Positions 27,715 through 36,009 of a stretch of 64,000 nucleotides of DNA are shown one piece after another. The DNA is from CAZVWJ01 sp964631325 (GTDB lineage Bacteria > T1Sed10-126), in the NCBI GenBank assembly GCA_964631325.1, contig CAZVWJ010000001.1:62001-126000 (forward strand), in the 5' to 3' direction. A model generated the notes under the pieces. It saw nothing but the letters and a program-made list of their open reading frames with translations. It was not told where the DNA came from and did no database searches. The stretch's first letter is position 1; the number at the start of each line of letters is the position of its first letter. Position numbers and translations under genes: made by a program.

Positions 27715-28736
27715 TATAAAATCTCCTCCAGCCAGGAAATAGCTTCCTCTAAATACAACAAGCCAAACCTACCAAACCCGCCCAGATAACAGTAATTAGC
27801 TCGGTTTGTTTTAATTAATTCCTGACTTTTTTGCGAGGACCACCAGTTAAAATTAAGTTGAGGACGCTGAAATTCCTGCTCATAGAGAAATGGTAGCAGT
27901 TCGCAGGCTTCGTGCATTAATTCCAGTAGCTCTTCGTTGATTATCTTGTTACTACAATTTCCCTCTTCGGTAAAATTGTTCACCAGGTTTAAATGAAGCT
28001 CCCCCGGCTGCCGGGGATAAATTTCCAGCTTTTCTGTCAACACCGGAGTGGAAAAATCAATCCAACCGGAAAGCTTTATTGGCATAACTAACTCCCTCTC
28101 CGGGCGACAGTAAATTTTCCGATTGAGATATCGACCCGCTGTTCCGGTAAAAATATACATTTCACCCTCAAGCTCTTTATTTCCGTATCTAAGTGTCTCT
28201 ATGCGCGAAGAAGCCTCACGCATTTTTTTTACAGAACAAGTTCGACCCCGAACTAAATCATGGTATTTTTCAAAACTTTTGACAGTTGCCTCAGCAATCC
28301 CTTTAAAAACCAATTGTTTGATACCCCTGATCTCCACCACGGAATCCACGAAATTAGCCAGCAGTGGTTGCCTGGACTGAACTGCCTCTCCGGTTAATTG
28401 GCTTACCTCACAATTTTCCAGTTCAGTATAAAATTCAGCCAGATTTTCCCCGTTACCCCGACCTTCAAGCAAGTAACCAACCAGTTTATTTACATTTAAA
28501 CCCAATCCGTCTATTTTTGTCAGACGGTCCCGTAATTTGCTTATTATTTTGTCCGGCGTAAATATTTTCGCCGGATATCCCTCCGAGTCGACCGGGGATA
28601 AAGAAAATCGCGGGTAACTGTAATAATCTTTTTTCAAACCGGGCGGGCCAACAAAGATTACATGGTATTTTTGGGCAAGAAAAAATGCCAGAAGCTTGCC
28701 AAAAAAACCTCCACCAACCACAATTAACCTCTGCAT
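27714..28736 (-). CDS. FAD-dependent oxidase, ThiO-like
   Basis: A 340-residue flavoprotein with an N-terminal Rossmann motif (IVVGGGFFGKLLAFFLA) and a DAO-like layout. The rest is strongly diverged. By position before thiS-thiG it most likely supplies dehydroglycine as a glycine oxidase (ThiO). Sequence alone would only support a D-amino-acid-oxidase-type fold. The C-terminal CYLGGFGRFGLLY resembles the closing FAD contact of this fold. Confidence 0.65.
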   Translation of the reverse strand: MQRLIVVGGGFFGKLLAFFLAQKYHVIFVGPPGLKKDYYSYPRFSLSPVDSEGYPAKIFTPDKIISKLRDRLTKIDGLGLNVNKLVGYLLEGRGNGENLAEFYTELENCEVSQLTGEAVQSRQPLLANFVDSVVEIRGIKQLVFKGIAEATVKSFEKYHDLVRGRTCSVKKMREASSRIETLRYGNKELEGEMYIFTGTAGRYLNRKIYCRPERELVMPIKLSGWIDFSTPVLTEKLEIYPRQPGELHLNLVNNFTEEGNCSNKIINEELLELMHEACELLPFLYEQEFQRPQLNFNWWSSQKSQELIKTNRANYCYLGGFGRFGLLYLEEAISWLEEIL

Positions 28737-28762
28737 CTTAGCTATCTCCGATCAGAATAATT

Positions 28763-30106
28763 TCAACCACCCCTGTCAAATTCCTTGGGGATGTGTTTTT
28801 TCCAGTGAGAGATATAATAGTCAATTGAATCGGGAAAAGGATGCCGCAATTCAAAATTCATCCACCGGGGACTAGGATAATCCTCCAGGTCCCTGATAAT
28901 TTCAACATAACCGTCAACACTGTCCAACGAATAACCTGCCTTATAGAGGTACACCATCCCTGCAAACAGAGCTCTTTTCTCGTTTTCTGTTCCATAACCC
29001 TGCTGAATAAATCCCCGGTAAGTTGATTTGGCATAGGCCGGTAAATACTCAGCTATTTTTCTTAACCGGCCAAAATCAATTTCACCGCCAGTAGTCCTTT
29101 TAATCGCTTTTGTCAATAATTTAAGAATCTTGTTTTGACTTTCTATTCCCGGACTCTGACGAAAATCAAAATGGCCGAGTAAGTGCGCCAGTAAGAAGAC
29201 TTTTTCCGCCGGAGCTTCCATTGCCCGCCATAATCCCCGCGTGAGAATAATTCCACCGTCCGGCAAACCCAATCCACAAAACTTACTGGTGTCCAGGTAG
29301 ATAACCTTAGGTTTTACTCCCTCGCATAACCGGTATTTGAATAGCCGTTTCTTTATTTTTTCCATAAGCGGCGGTAACTCTTTGATTAATCCATACTTTT
29401 TTTTAAATTCTTTTTCCACTTTTCCCTCAACATTTCCCAACTCATCGCTAACAAATTTTGTTACCGAAGGGCCGTCATCAGTACCGGAAAAACAAATTGG
29501 GCAAGGAAGAAAACCAGCTTCCCGGGCCACCTTTTTGCCCTCGAACACCTGAGCAGTTGCCGAATCCGGAGAATGTCTATAGCCCAGTTTATGATAAAGT
29601 GAGCCACCTGCAGCAACGTATACCGGCTCAGGTTCAGAGACACGTCTGATTGGATATTTACATTGGAAAGAAAAAGACCTATAGGGGGAGCGACCGCGGG
29701 GATCATAAAAGGGATTCTCCCTTTTTCTTTTTTCATAACTGGGGGTCAGTTCATAGCCGGAAAAGGTAACTTTCTCCCCCCGGTGTTTTTTTAAAACAGT
29801 CAACACCTGCTGCATCCTGTCCACTTTCTGTCCGGCTATTTTCTGGATGATAGCAAACCGGCGTAATCCTCCGACAGCCGCTGGTTTTTCCCGATCTACC
29901 GAAGTCACATACAGACCCGAGACATTGGGAAAAGGAAATTTCGGTTTGAGTAAACGAAAATACTTCAGGGGGTAACCATAAAATCCCGGTTCAATCGGCA
30001 AAATCTCCCGTTTCTCTTTCCCGGGGATCTCTCCGGCTTGAGCAGACATACATACGAAAAAAAACAAAAATATCAGCAGAAAAATAAACCTGAATTGTTT
30101 TAACAC
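28763..30106 (-). CDS. Exported PDZ / M48-like protein with defective zinc motif
   Basis: A signal peptide (ending SAQAGEI) is followed by a PDZ-like region (residues 55-120, SGLYVTSVDREKPAAVGGL). A short module holds YHKLGYRHS and PCPICF (about 170-206). The C-terminal half resembles M48 peptidases: GLGLPDGGIILTRGLW precedes LLAHLLGHFDFR. The zinc motif should be HExxH, but residues 308-312 read HLLGH, so the catalytic Glu is Leu. It is probably not an active protease. Encoded between the thiamine genes and mtaB. Function unknown. Confidence 0.6.
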   Translation of the reverse strand: MLKQFRFIFLLIFLFFFVCMSAQAGEIPGKEKREILPIEPGFYGYPLKYFRLLKPKFPFPNVSGLYVTSVDREKPAAVGGLRRFAIIQKIAGQKVDRMQQVLTVLKKHRGEKVTFSGYELTPSYEKRKRENPFYDPRGRSPYRSFSFQCKYPIRRVSEPEPVYVAAGGSLYHKLGYRHSPDSATAQVFEGKKVAREAGFLPCPICFSGTDDGPSVTKFVSDELGNVEGKVEKEFKKKYGLIKELPPLMEKIKKRLFKYRLCEGVKPKVIYLDTSKFCGLGLPDGGIILTRGLWRAMEAPAEKVFLLAHLLGHFDFRQSPGIESQNKILKLLTKAIKRTTGGEIDFGRLRKIAEYLPAYAKSTYRGFIQQGYGTENEKRALFAGMVYLYKAGYSLDSVDGYVEIIRDLEDYPSPRWMNFELRHPFPDSIDYYISHWKKHIPKEFDRGG

Positions 30107-30111
30107 TGGTT

Positions 30112-31386
30112 TTAAATCCCTACCTTTCGAGCAAATAATCTCCCATTTTCCGAAGCTTCAAAATCAACTTTGACTGATTCTCCCCGGCAACAGTCACCAG
30201 TTACCCAAACGGGAAAATAACGCTCACTGTATCCAAACCACTGGCCGGAACTGAGCTTTTTCTCAACTACTACCTCGCCCCGGCGACCGACCAAGTTTTG
30301 TGCAAATTCATTCGCCATGCTCTTTCCCTTTTCGCGTAGTTTTTTACTTCGCACTTTCGCAGTCCGAGAATGGACTTTATCCTCCATCCCGGCCGCCGGC
30401 GTACCCGGACGTTCACTGTATCTAAAAACATGCAAATTGGCCAACCTCAACTCATCCACTAAAGCAACCGTTGCTTCAAAATCTTTTTTTGTTTCCCCGG
30501 GGAACCCGACCATTAAATCGGAATTCAAGGAAAATTGTGGATCGATTTCATAACATTTATCCCCAATTTCCAGTAGTTTCTCACGTCGGTATTTTCGACC
30601 CATCCTTTTCAAAATTCTGTCTGAGCCACTCTGCAACGGCAAAAACAGATGATTACAAAAAACTTCAGTTTTCCCCACCAGATCAATTATTTGCGGTGAT
30701 ACGTCCTGGGGTTCCAATGAACTCAGCCGGATTCGGCAATCCGGATCAATTCGGGCTATTTCAGCTAATAATTTTTGTAAATTAAAATCATCTTTACGTT
30801 CTTCACCATACGCTCCCAAATGAGCGCCGGTAAGCACAATTTCATTGTAATCCCCCTCTTGAGTCATTTTTTCTACATCAGCCTTTATTTTCCCTGGATC
30901 TCGGCTCCATAATTCCGGACGGACATACGGTACGATACAATAAGTACAAAACTCCTGACATCCATCCTGGATTTTATAAAATTTTCTTGTATTAAACTCT
31001 TCCCCGTTCAACCGGTTCTCCGGCCCACCAGGGCGGTAATTAGTCTCCAAATACGAGGGGACCTGCTCTTTTTCACCATCGGGAAATACAGTATCCACTT
31101 CAGGTAAAACTTCTTTCACTCGGCCGGCGAGATGTTTAGCGTAACAACCGGTAAAGATGATTTCAGTCCCGGTGTGTTTCCGCCGGATTCGCCGAACATT
31201 TTTTCGCAATTTCGCCGCTGCCTGACTGGTTACACAACAACTGTTCGCCACATAAGCGACAGGAGAGCTACCACCTTCTCTGATGCCTTCACTTATCCTG
31301 AATCCCCGTTCAACAAGCTGCCTTTTTAAACTCTCCCCCTCGGCCTGGTTCAACTGACAGCCAAACGATTTCACAGCTACTAACAT
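30112..31386 (-). CDS. mtaB: tRNA t6A37 methylthiotransferase MtaB
   Basis: Radical-SAM enzyme that adds a methylthio group to t6A37 of tRNA. The N-terminal UPF0004 domain has its three Cys (FGCQLNQAE, NSCCVTSQA, TGCYAKHLA). The radical-SAM motif is CQEFCTYCIVPYVR. TRAM region at the C-terminus. The MtaB-type order of these motifs and 424-residue length support MtaB over MiaB or RimO. Its substrate base is made with TsaC, also in this window. Confidence 0.93.
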   Translation of the reverse strand: MLVAVKSFGCQLNQAEGESLKRQLVERGFRISEGIREGGSSPVAYVANSCCVTSQAAAKLRKNVRRIRRKHTGTEIIFTGCYAKHLAGRVKEVLPEVDTVFPDGEKEQVPSYLETNYRPGGPENRLNGEEFNTRKFYKIQDGCQEFCTYCIVPYVRPELWSRDPGKIKADVEKMTQEGDYNEIVLTGAHLGAYGEERKDDFNLQKLLAEIARIDPDCRIRLSSLEPQDVSPQIIDLVGKTEVFCNHLFLPLQSGSDRILKRMGRKYRREKLLEIGDKCYEIDPQFSLNSDLMVGFPGETKKDFEATVALVDELRLANLHVFRYSERPGTPAAGMEDKVHSRTAKVRSKKLREKGKSMANEFAQNLVGRRGEVVVEKKLSSGQWFGYSERYFPVWVTGDCCRGESVKVDFEASENGRLFARKVGI

Positions 31387-31556
31387 TTTCTCATTTTCAC
31401 CGGCAGAGGCTAAATTCCTTTCTTAACTCAGAAAATTTTTCCTGTATTTTTCTCTGTATAGACGGTAATATTATATCAAAATAAGTAAAAAGATTGTGGC
31501 TGGTTTTAACCTTATTATTTCCATATACATTATAATCATTTGAGAGGTGAAAAAAT

Positions 31557-32276
31557 CTGTTTAATAAAACAGCTTTAATTACCGGAGCTTCCCGGGGACT
31601 GGGTCAACATATAAGCCGCCGGTTAACAAAATACGGTTTTAACACCCTGCTGGCCGCCCGTGATATGGATAAGCTGAACGAACTGGCCAATGAGTTTAAC
31701 AAACAAGAACCCGGAGATAGTATCGCTCTGCCAATTGATTTCCACAAGCCGGATTCCCTGCGGGATATCTCCCACGCCGTTCCCAAACAGTGGCCTCCTA
31801 TTTCAGTTCTGATAAACAACGCGGGTTATTATTCCCCCGCCCCGCTGGAACAAACTGAACTTTCAGATTTTCAAAAACACATGGAGGTTAACTGCCAGGG
31901 GCCGTTTATTCTTCTGCGAGAGCTGGCACCGGAAATGGCTGAACGGGGCGAAGGTTTTGTCGCTAATATACTCGCCACCGGGGCGCTGGAAGGTCAATCC
32001 GAGCACTCTGCCTTCAATGCTTCAAAATTTGCTCTCCGAGGACTTTCTCTTAGTCTAACCGAAGAGTTCCAGGACAGAGGTGTCCATATCACGGCAATTA
32101 CAGTTAACGGAGAAATCGATAGCCCAAAAAAACGTGAACAATACCCGGCTCGAGATCCTGCTACCTTGATCAGTCCTGATTCTATTGCGGAAGAAATTAT
32201 ACATCTCTACGAACAACCCCGGGATGCTTGGACCCGCGAGTTGGATCTTCATCCCCGAAAAGAATACCCGGCTTAA
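31557..32276 (+). CDS. Short-chain dehydrogenase with a CTG start and altered active site
   Basis: Encodes a Rossmann SDR: TALITGASRGLGQHISRRL (NAD(P) site), AARDM, and LINNAGYY. The catalytic YxxxK appears as S-A-F-N-A-S-K (residues 151-157), so the Tyr is Phe153. No ATG or GTG fits the complete N-terminus. A CTG at 31557 lies 7 nt after GAGAGGTG and gives LFNKTALITG, the full SDR start. The first ATG (31665) would cut off the cofactor site. It is followed closely by a DNA methyltransferase on the same strand. Substrate unknown. Confidence 0.75.
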   Translation: MFNKTALITGASRGLGQHISRRLTKYGFNTLLAARDMDKLNELANEFNKQEPGDSIALPIDFHKPDSLRDISHAVPKQWPPISVLINNAGYYSPAPLEQTELSDFQKHMEVNCQGPFILLRELAPEMAERGEGFVANILATGALEGQSEHSAFNASKFALRGLSLSLTEEFQDRGVHITAITVNGEIDSPKKREQYPARDPATLISPDSIAEEIIHLYEQPRDAWTRELDLHPRKEYPA

Positions 32277-32280
32277 GCAC

Positions 32281-33102
32281 TTGGAAACTGATATCAACTT
32301 TTTCAATGAAAACTGTCTGGAGGGAATGGGAAAAGAACTGGCTCAAGAAAGTGTAGATCTGGTCGTCACCTCGCCTCCTTACAACCTTGATATAGACTAT
32401 AATCTTTACGATGATTCTGAATCCAGACAGAGCTATTTACAGTGGATAAAAGACTGGGGCAAAGAAATATATAATATTCTGGACGAAGACGGCTCTATCT
32501 TTCTCAACCTGGGCTCTAAACCATCCGACCCCTGGGGGCCACACGAAGTTATTTTTGAACTGCGTGAATTATTTGAATTACAAAATGAAATTCACTGGGT
32601 AAAATCCATTGCCATCCAACAGAAAAGCTACGAAAAAGAAGTAAAAACTAATGTTGGCCACTATAAACCGATAAACAGCGATCGTTATCTAAACCAGTGT
32701 CACGAATACATCTTCCACCTGACCAAAAACGGTGACGTTGAACTTGACCGGCTGGCAATCGGCGTCCCCTACAAGGATAAATCCAACGTCGGCCGCTGGG
32801 ATTCGGCTGACGCGGACCTGCGCTGTCGGGGTAATGTCTGGTTTATTCCCTACGAGACCATTCAGGATCGAGACAACCAGCGCCCCCACCCGGCCAGTTT
32901 CCCCGTCCAACTCGCGGAAATGGCAATGAAACTACACGGGCGCGACAAAATCGACCTCGCCCTCGATCCTTTCCTCGGCATCGGTAACAGTGCTATTGCC
33001 GCCGAAAAATTGGGCGTTGATTTCGTCGGGTTTGAAATTGACGAAGAATACCTCGACATCGCCCGTTCCCGCCTAGGCGAATACCAGCGCAACCTTTTTT
33101 GA
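32281..33102 (+). CDS. DNA methyltransferase, SPPY type (probable N4-cytosine)
   Basis: Beta-class DNA methyltransferase. The catalytic motif comes first (VVTSPPYNLDIDY) and the SAM-binding motif last (DPFLGIGNSAIAAEKLGVDFVGFEID). SPPY rather than DPPY favours N4-cytosine methylation, though adenine activity cannot be excluded. A TTG at 32281 right after the SDR stop gives a full domain of 273 residues. An upstream start at 32185 or 32224 would overlap the SDR heavily. No restriction endonuclease is adjacent, so it may be a solitary methylase. Confidence 0.82.
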   Translation: METDINFFNENCLEGMGKELAQESVDLVVTSPPYNLDIDYNLYDDSESRQSYLQWIKDWGKEIYNILDEDGSIFLNLGSKPSDPWGPHEVIFELRELFELQNEIHWVKSIAIQQKSYEKEVKTNVGHYKPINSDRYLNQCHEYIFHLTKNGDVELDRLAIGVPYKDKSNVGRWDSADADLRCRGNVWFIPYETIQDRDNQRPHPASFPVQLAEMAMKLHGRDKIDLALDPFLGIGNSAIAAEKLGVDFVGFEIDEEYLDIARSRLGEYQRNLF

Positions 33103-33280
33103 ATCAACTCAAAATTTCACAGCAAAAAAACAAAAAGTCACAACTTCCAAATACCCTTATCACTCCCCGAAAAGTTATACGTCCCAGGCTGGCACTCTGT
33201 TCCAAAACAACCGTCATTGTCCTGACATGGGCCGTCTCTTAGACCGAGCTTCTTCCGACACTCCACATCAAAAAACCGTC

Positions 33281-33371
33281 ATTGCCGTCCAGCACTCAAT
33301 CGGGGAGTTGCTGAAAAAGTCACAAAGTTTCACCTGGTGGCTCCCGATTGAGTGCTGGATGACCCGGCAAT
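33281..33371. repeat. Long inverted repeat between methylase and helicase genes
   Basis: CCAGCACTCAATCGGG (33289-33304) is perfectly repeated in reverse at 33343-33358, and the stem extends imperfectly to ATTGCCG and CGGCAAT. The 38-base loop is not coding. The whole gap 33103-33521 (about 420 bases) has no gene I can support. It also contains a direct repeat ACCGTCATTG near 33210 and 33275. This could be a decayed MITE or a transcript end structure. Confidence 0.5.
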
Positions 33372-33521
33372 CCATTTTGAATTTGAACTAAAAAAGTCCC
33401 AATCGGCTGTATTTTGTTGTCTTCATAAGTTATACTGTATGTTCTTCCTCAAGCAGGCCGCTGGAAACACATTCCCGTCTGTGAAAACGTGAAGAAAAAC
33501 TTACTAAGAGGTTATAAATAC

Positions 33522-34901
33522 ATGCGCACAGGTACAACCAAGTGGTTTGATAATAAAAAGGGGTTTGGCTTTATTGAACAGGACGAAGGGGAGGATTTGT
33601 TTGTTCACCACTCTGAGATCCAGATGGACGGATATAGTAAACTGGATGCGGACACAAGGGTAAAATTCAAAGTAGAAGAAACCGATAAAGGTCTGGCTGC
33701 AATTAACGTTATCCCTACCAAAGAGGCTGAAAAAAAATCCGCGGAATCTACTCAAGATAAAAAATCAACAGAAGCCAAAGAGCCTAAAGAACCCGAGGTT
33801 AACTTTGCCGACCTCGGGCTGGAAGAACAACTGCTTTCCGGGGTTAAAAACGCCGATTTCACATATCCTCGGCCAATTCAAATCAAAGCAATCCCACCGC
33901 TTATACAGGGCCGGGACCTGGCCGGCACCGCACCCACCGGCACGGGCAAGACCGCCGCCTTTCTTCTACCCATGTTCCAGAAACTAATTGGCAAGCCGCC
34001 GGGCGAACCGCGCGGTCTGGTGCTCGCTCCCACCCATGAACTGGCCGACCAGATTAAAAAAGAGGCACGTCTTTTAGCACAAAATCTTGACTTGAAAATC
34101 GAAAGTGTTTACGGCGGCACCGACATTTACAATGAAATTGAGCGGTTGGAAGAACGGGTCGATATCCTCGTCGCCTGCCCGGGTCGTCTGCGCGATCACA
34201 TGGGCCGCAACAACATAAAACTCCGGGATGTGGAGGTCTTTGTGCTCGACGAAGCTGATCGCATGTGCGACATGGGATTCTTACCGGAAATCAGGCGAAT
34301 TATGGTCAAATTACCCAAGTACCGACAAAATATGTTTTTCTCGGCCACTATACCCCCGGAAATCCAGAGTCTGGCCGACGATATGCTGGATAATCCGGTA
34401 AAAATTTCAGTCGGTCGGAGGGCCCCGACTAAAACTGTTTCTCATTACATTATCGAAATTAACAAAAGCCAGAAGCCCAAAGTCCTGAAGAAAATATTAA
34501 AAAAAGAAAACGTAGAATCAGCTCTCGTCTTCTGCCGGACCCGGAACACAGTCCGCAACCTCGCCCAGAAATTGCGCCAGGAGGGCTATTCTTCCGCCGC
34601 TCTCCAGGGCGGTATGGATTCACTGGGCCGCGAAGCTACTCTCTCCGCTTTCCGCAAACAGCGCTTCAACGTGCTGATCGCTACTAACGTCGCCGCCCGC
34701 GGCCTCGACGTTCAACATATTTCCCACGTGATTAACTACGATGTGCCCGAGGAACCGGACGTCTATACCCACCGCCTCGGACGCACCGGCCGCTCCCGCA
34801 CCGAGGGCAAGGCCTACACACTGGCTACAAAAAGAGACTCCCGTAAACTAAACGCTATCGAAAAAACAATCGGGTATGAAATAGAACGAAAAGAAATTTG
34901 A
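33522..34901 (+). CDS. Cold-shock-domain / DEAD-box RNA helicase fusion
   Basis: Residues 1-65 form a cold-shock domain (TTKWFDNKKGFGFIEQDEG with LFVHHSEI, the RNP1 and RNP2 motifs). A charged linker follows, then a full DEAD-box helicase: Q motif PRPIQIKAIP, motif I APTGTGKT, DEAD, SAT, LIATNVAARGLDV and HRLGRTGR. RNA remodelling at low temperature or under stress is the likely role. The start at 33522 has GAGGT 9 nt upstream; an earlier in-frame ATG at 33489 does not. CSD proteins are normally separate small proteins, so the fusion is unusual. Confidence 0.93.
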   Translation: MRTGTTKWFDNKKGFGFIEQDEGEDLFVHHSEIQMDGYSKLDADTRVKFKVEETDKGLAAINVIPTKEAEKKSAESTQDKKSTEAKEPKEPEVNFADLGLEEQLLSGVKNADFTYPRPIQIKAIPPLIQGRDLAGTAPTGTGKTAAFLLPMFQKLIGKPPGEPRGLVLAPTHELADQIKKEARLLAQNLDLKIESVYGGTDIYNEIERLEERVDILVACPGRLRDHMGRNNIKLRDVEVFVLDEADRMCDMGFLPEIRRIMVKLPKYRQNMFFSATIPPEIQSLADDMLDNPVKISVGRRAPTKTVSHYIIEINKSQKPKVLKKILKKENVESALVFCRTRNTVRNLAQKLRQEGYSSAALQGGMDSLGREATLSAFRKQRFNVLIATNVAARGLDVQHISHVINYDVPEEPDVYTHRLGRTGRSRTEGKAYTLATKRDSRKLNAIEKTIGYEIERKEI

Positions 34902-35025
34902 TTTTAAAGGAATTAAGTGATTGAAAGATTGAGGGATTGAGTTAACCTCTACGTTTTTAACGCCCCACGCCAAGCACCTTGCTCCCTGCGCCCCCCGTTT
35001 TTCGTCTCCCCGCCTCTTCGAGGGT

Positions 35026-35440
35026 TTACCGCTTTCCTTTGCGTCTTTGCGCCTTTGCGTTACCTTCGGTGTTACGGGTTACGTGTTTCGAGTTGCGGGT
35101 TGATAGTTTTGTATTTTCACCTCTTCGCCTGCTCGCCTCTGCGCCTCTTCGCTGATTTACCGCCTTCCTCGGTGCCTCTGCGTTAATTTCATTGTTCCGG
35201 GGTTCGTATTCCGGGTTTTCGCCTGTTCGCCTCCTCGCTTCTGCGCCTCTTCGAGGGTTTACCGCCTTCCTCGGTGCCTCTGCGTTAATTTCATTGTTCC
35301 GAGGTTCGTATTCCGGGTTTTCGCCTGTTCGCCTCCCCGCCTCTTCGCCTCTTCGAGGGTTTACCGCTGTCCTCTGCACTGATTTCGTTATTCCGGGTTT
35401 AACGCCCCGCCCCAAGCGCCTTGCGCCCTGCGCTTTCTGA
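35026..35440. repeat. Interspersed low-complexity repeat block, left
   Basis: Near-tandem copies of a C/T-rich unit. Each holds stretches like CGCCTCTTCGAGGGTTTACC, TCTGCGTTAATTTCATTG and TTCGTATTCCGGGTTTTCGCC, with a period of about 100-110 bases. A related block lies at 47330-47765, on the other side of the integrated element. All frames are open for stretches only because of composition, so I do not call a gene. The gap 34902-35025 is similar A/T- and C-rich sequence. Confidence 0.7.
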
Positions 35441-35448
35441 TGAACTAA

Positions 35449-35872
35449 TGGAGCCGACGGGACTCGAACCCGTGACCTGTCGCCTCCTGCTCCTCGAGGG
35501 GGAACCATGTTCCCCCTCGACGCTTCGCTGCTCCCCCACGCCACCTCCTGTGGCTAAATTCCTGAGGGAATGCTCCCTCAGACTCCCTGAAGGTCACGTG
35601 TTCTTCTGGCTGTTTTGGTTTGGCTTCCCGCTTGAAACTTTTAGCTTTCCGCTGAACTAATGGAGCCGACGGGACTCGAACCCGTGACCTGTCGCCTCCT
35701 GCTCCTCGAGGGGGAACCATGTTCCCCCTCGACGCTTCGCTGCTCCCCCACGCCACCTCCTGTGGCTAAATTCCTGAGGGAATGCTCCCTCAGACTCCCT
35801 GAAGGTCACGTGTTCTTCTGGCTGTTTTGGTTTGGCTTCCCGCTTGAAACTTTTAGCTTTCCGCTGAACTAA
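35449..35872 (-). repeat. Two identical 212-bp units, each ending in a tRNA 3' half
   Basis: Units 35449-35660 and 35661-35872 are identical. Read on the minus strand, each ends with the T-arm and acceptor 3' strand of the tRNA-Ala at 47169-47241 (GGTCACGGGTTCGAGTCCCG onward). Before it come three hairpins: CTGAGGGA/TCCCTCAG, GCCAC/GTGGC and an 11-bp stem CGAGGGGGAAC/GTTCCCCCTCG. A third tRNA-end copy starts at 35873 and is the element attachment site. A related structured unit lies at 48678-48776 after tRNA-Lys. These are not complete tRNA genes, as there is no D or anticodon arm. Confidence 0.85.
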
Positions 35873-35917
35873 TGGAGCCGACGGGACTCGAACCCGTGAC
35901 CTTCTCGTTGCGAACGA
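35871..35917. other. Attachment site, integrase side (attL)
   Basis: A 47-bp stretch identical to 47167-47213. It contains the T arm, acceptor 3' strand and part of the anticodon arm of the tRNA-Ala, then diverges at 35918 where the complete tRNA would continue. It is adjacent to the integrase gene, as expected for an integrated element. Confidence 0.85.
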
Positions 35918-36009
35918 AAAGGTTATAGCTCCATCTTTGCCTATAAACGCTCTATTACCTGTTTTATTAGGGTTGTGTATTTTGCAGTGTGCCGATGTGT
36001 GACACACAG

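Noticed and set aside
35449..35690. Additional tRNA-Ala genes
   Set aside because: Only the T arm and acceptor 3' strand are present; no D arm or anticodon arm can form.
35449..35872. CRISPR array
   Set aside because: The repeat is 212 bp and in two adjacent copies with no spacers, and no cas genes are near.
35026..36007. Long minus-strand reading frames across the repeats and tRNA-like ends (70-172 codons)
   Set aside because: They are open because of repeat composition, are identical between repeat copies, and read through tRNA 3' ends. No ribosome site or domain supports them.
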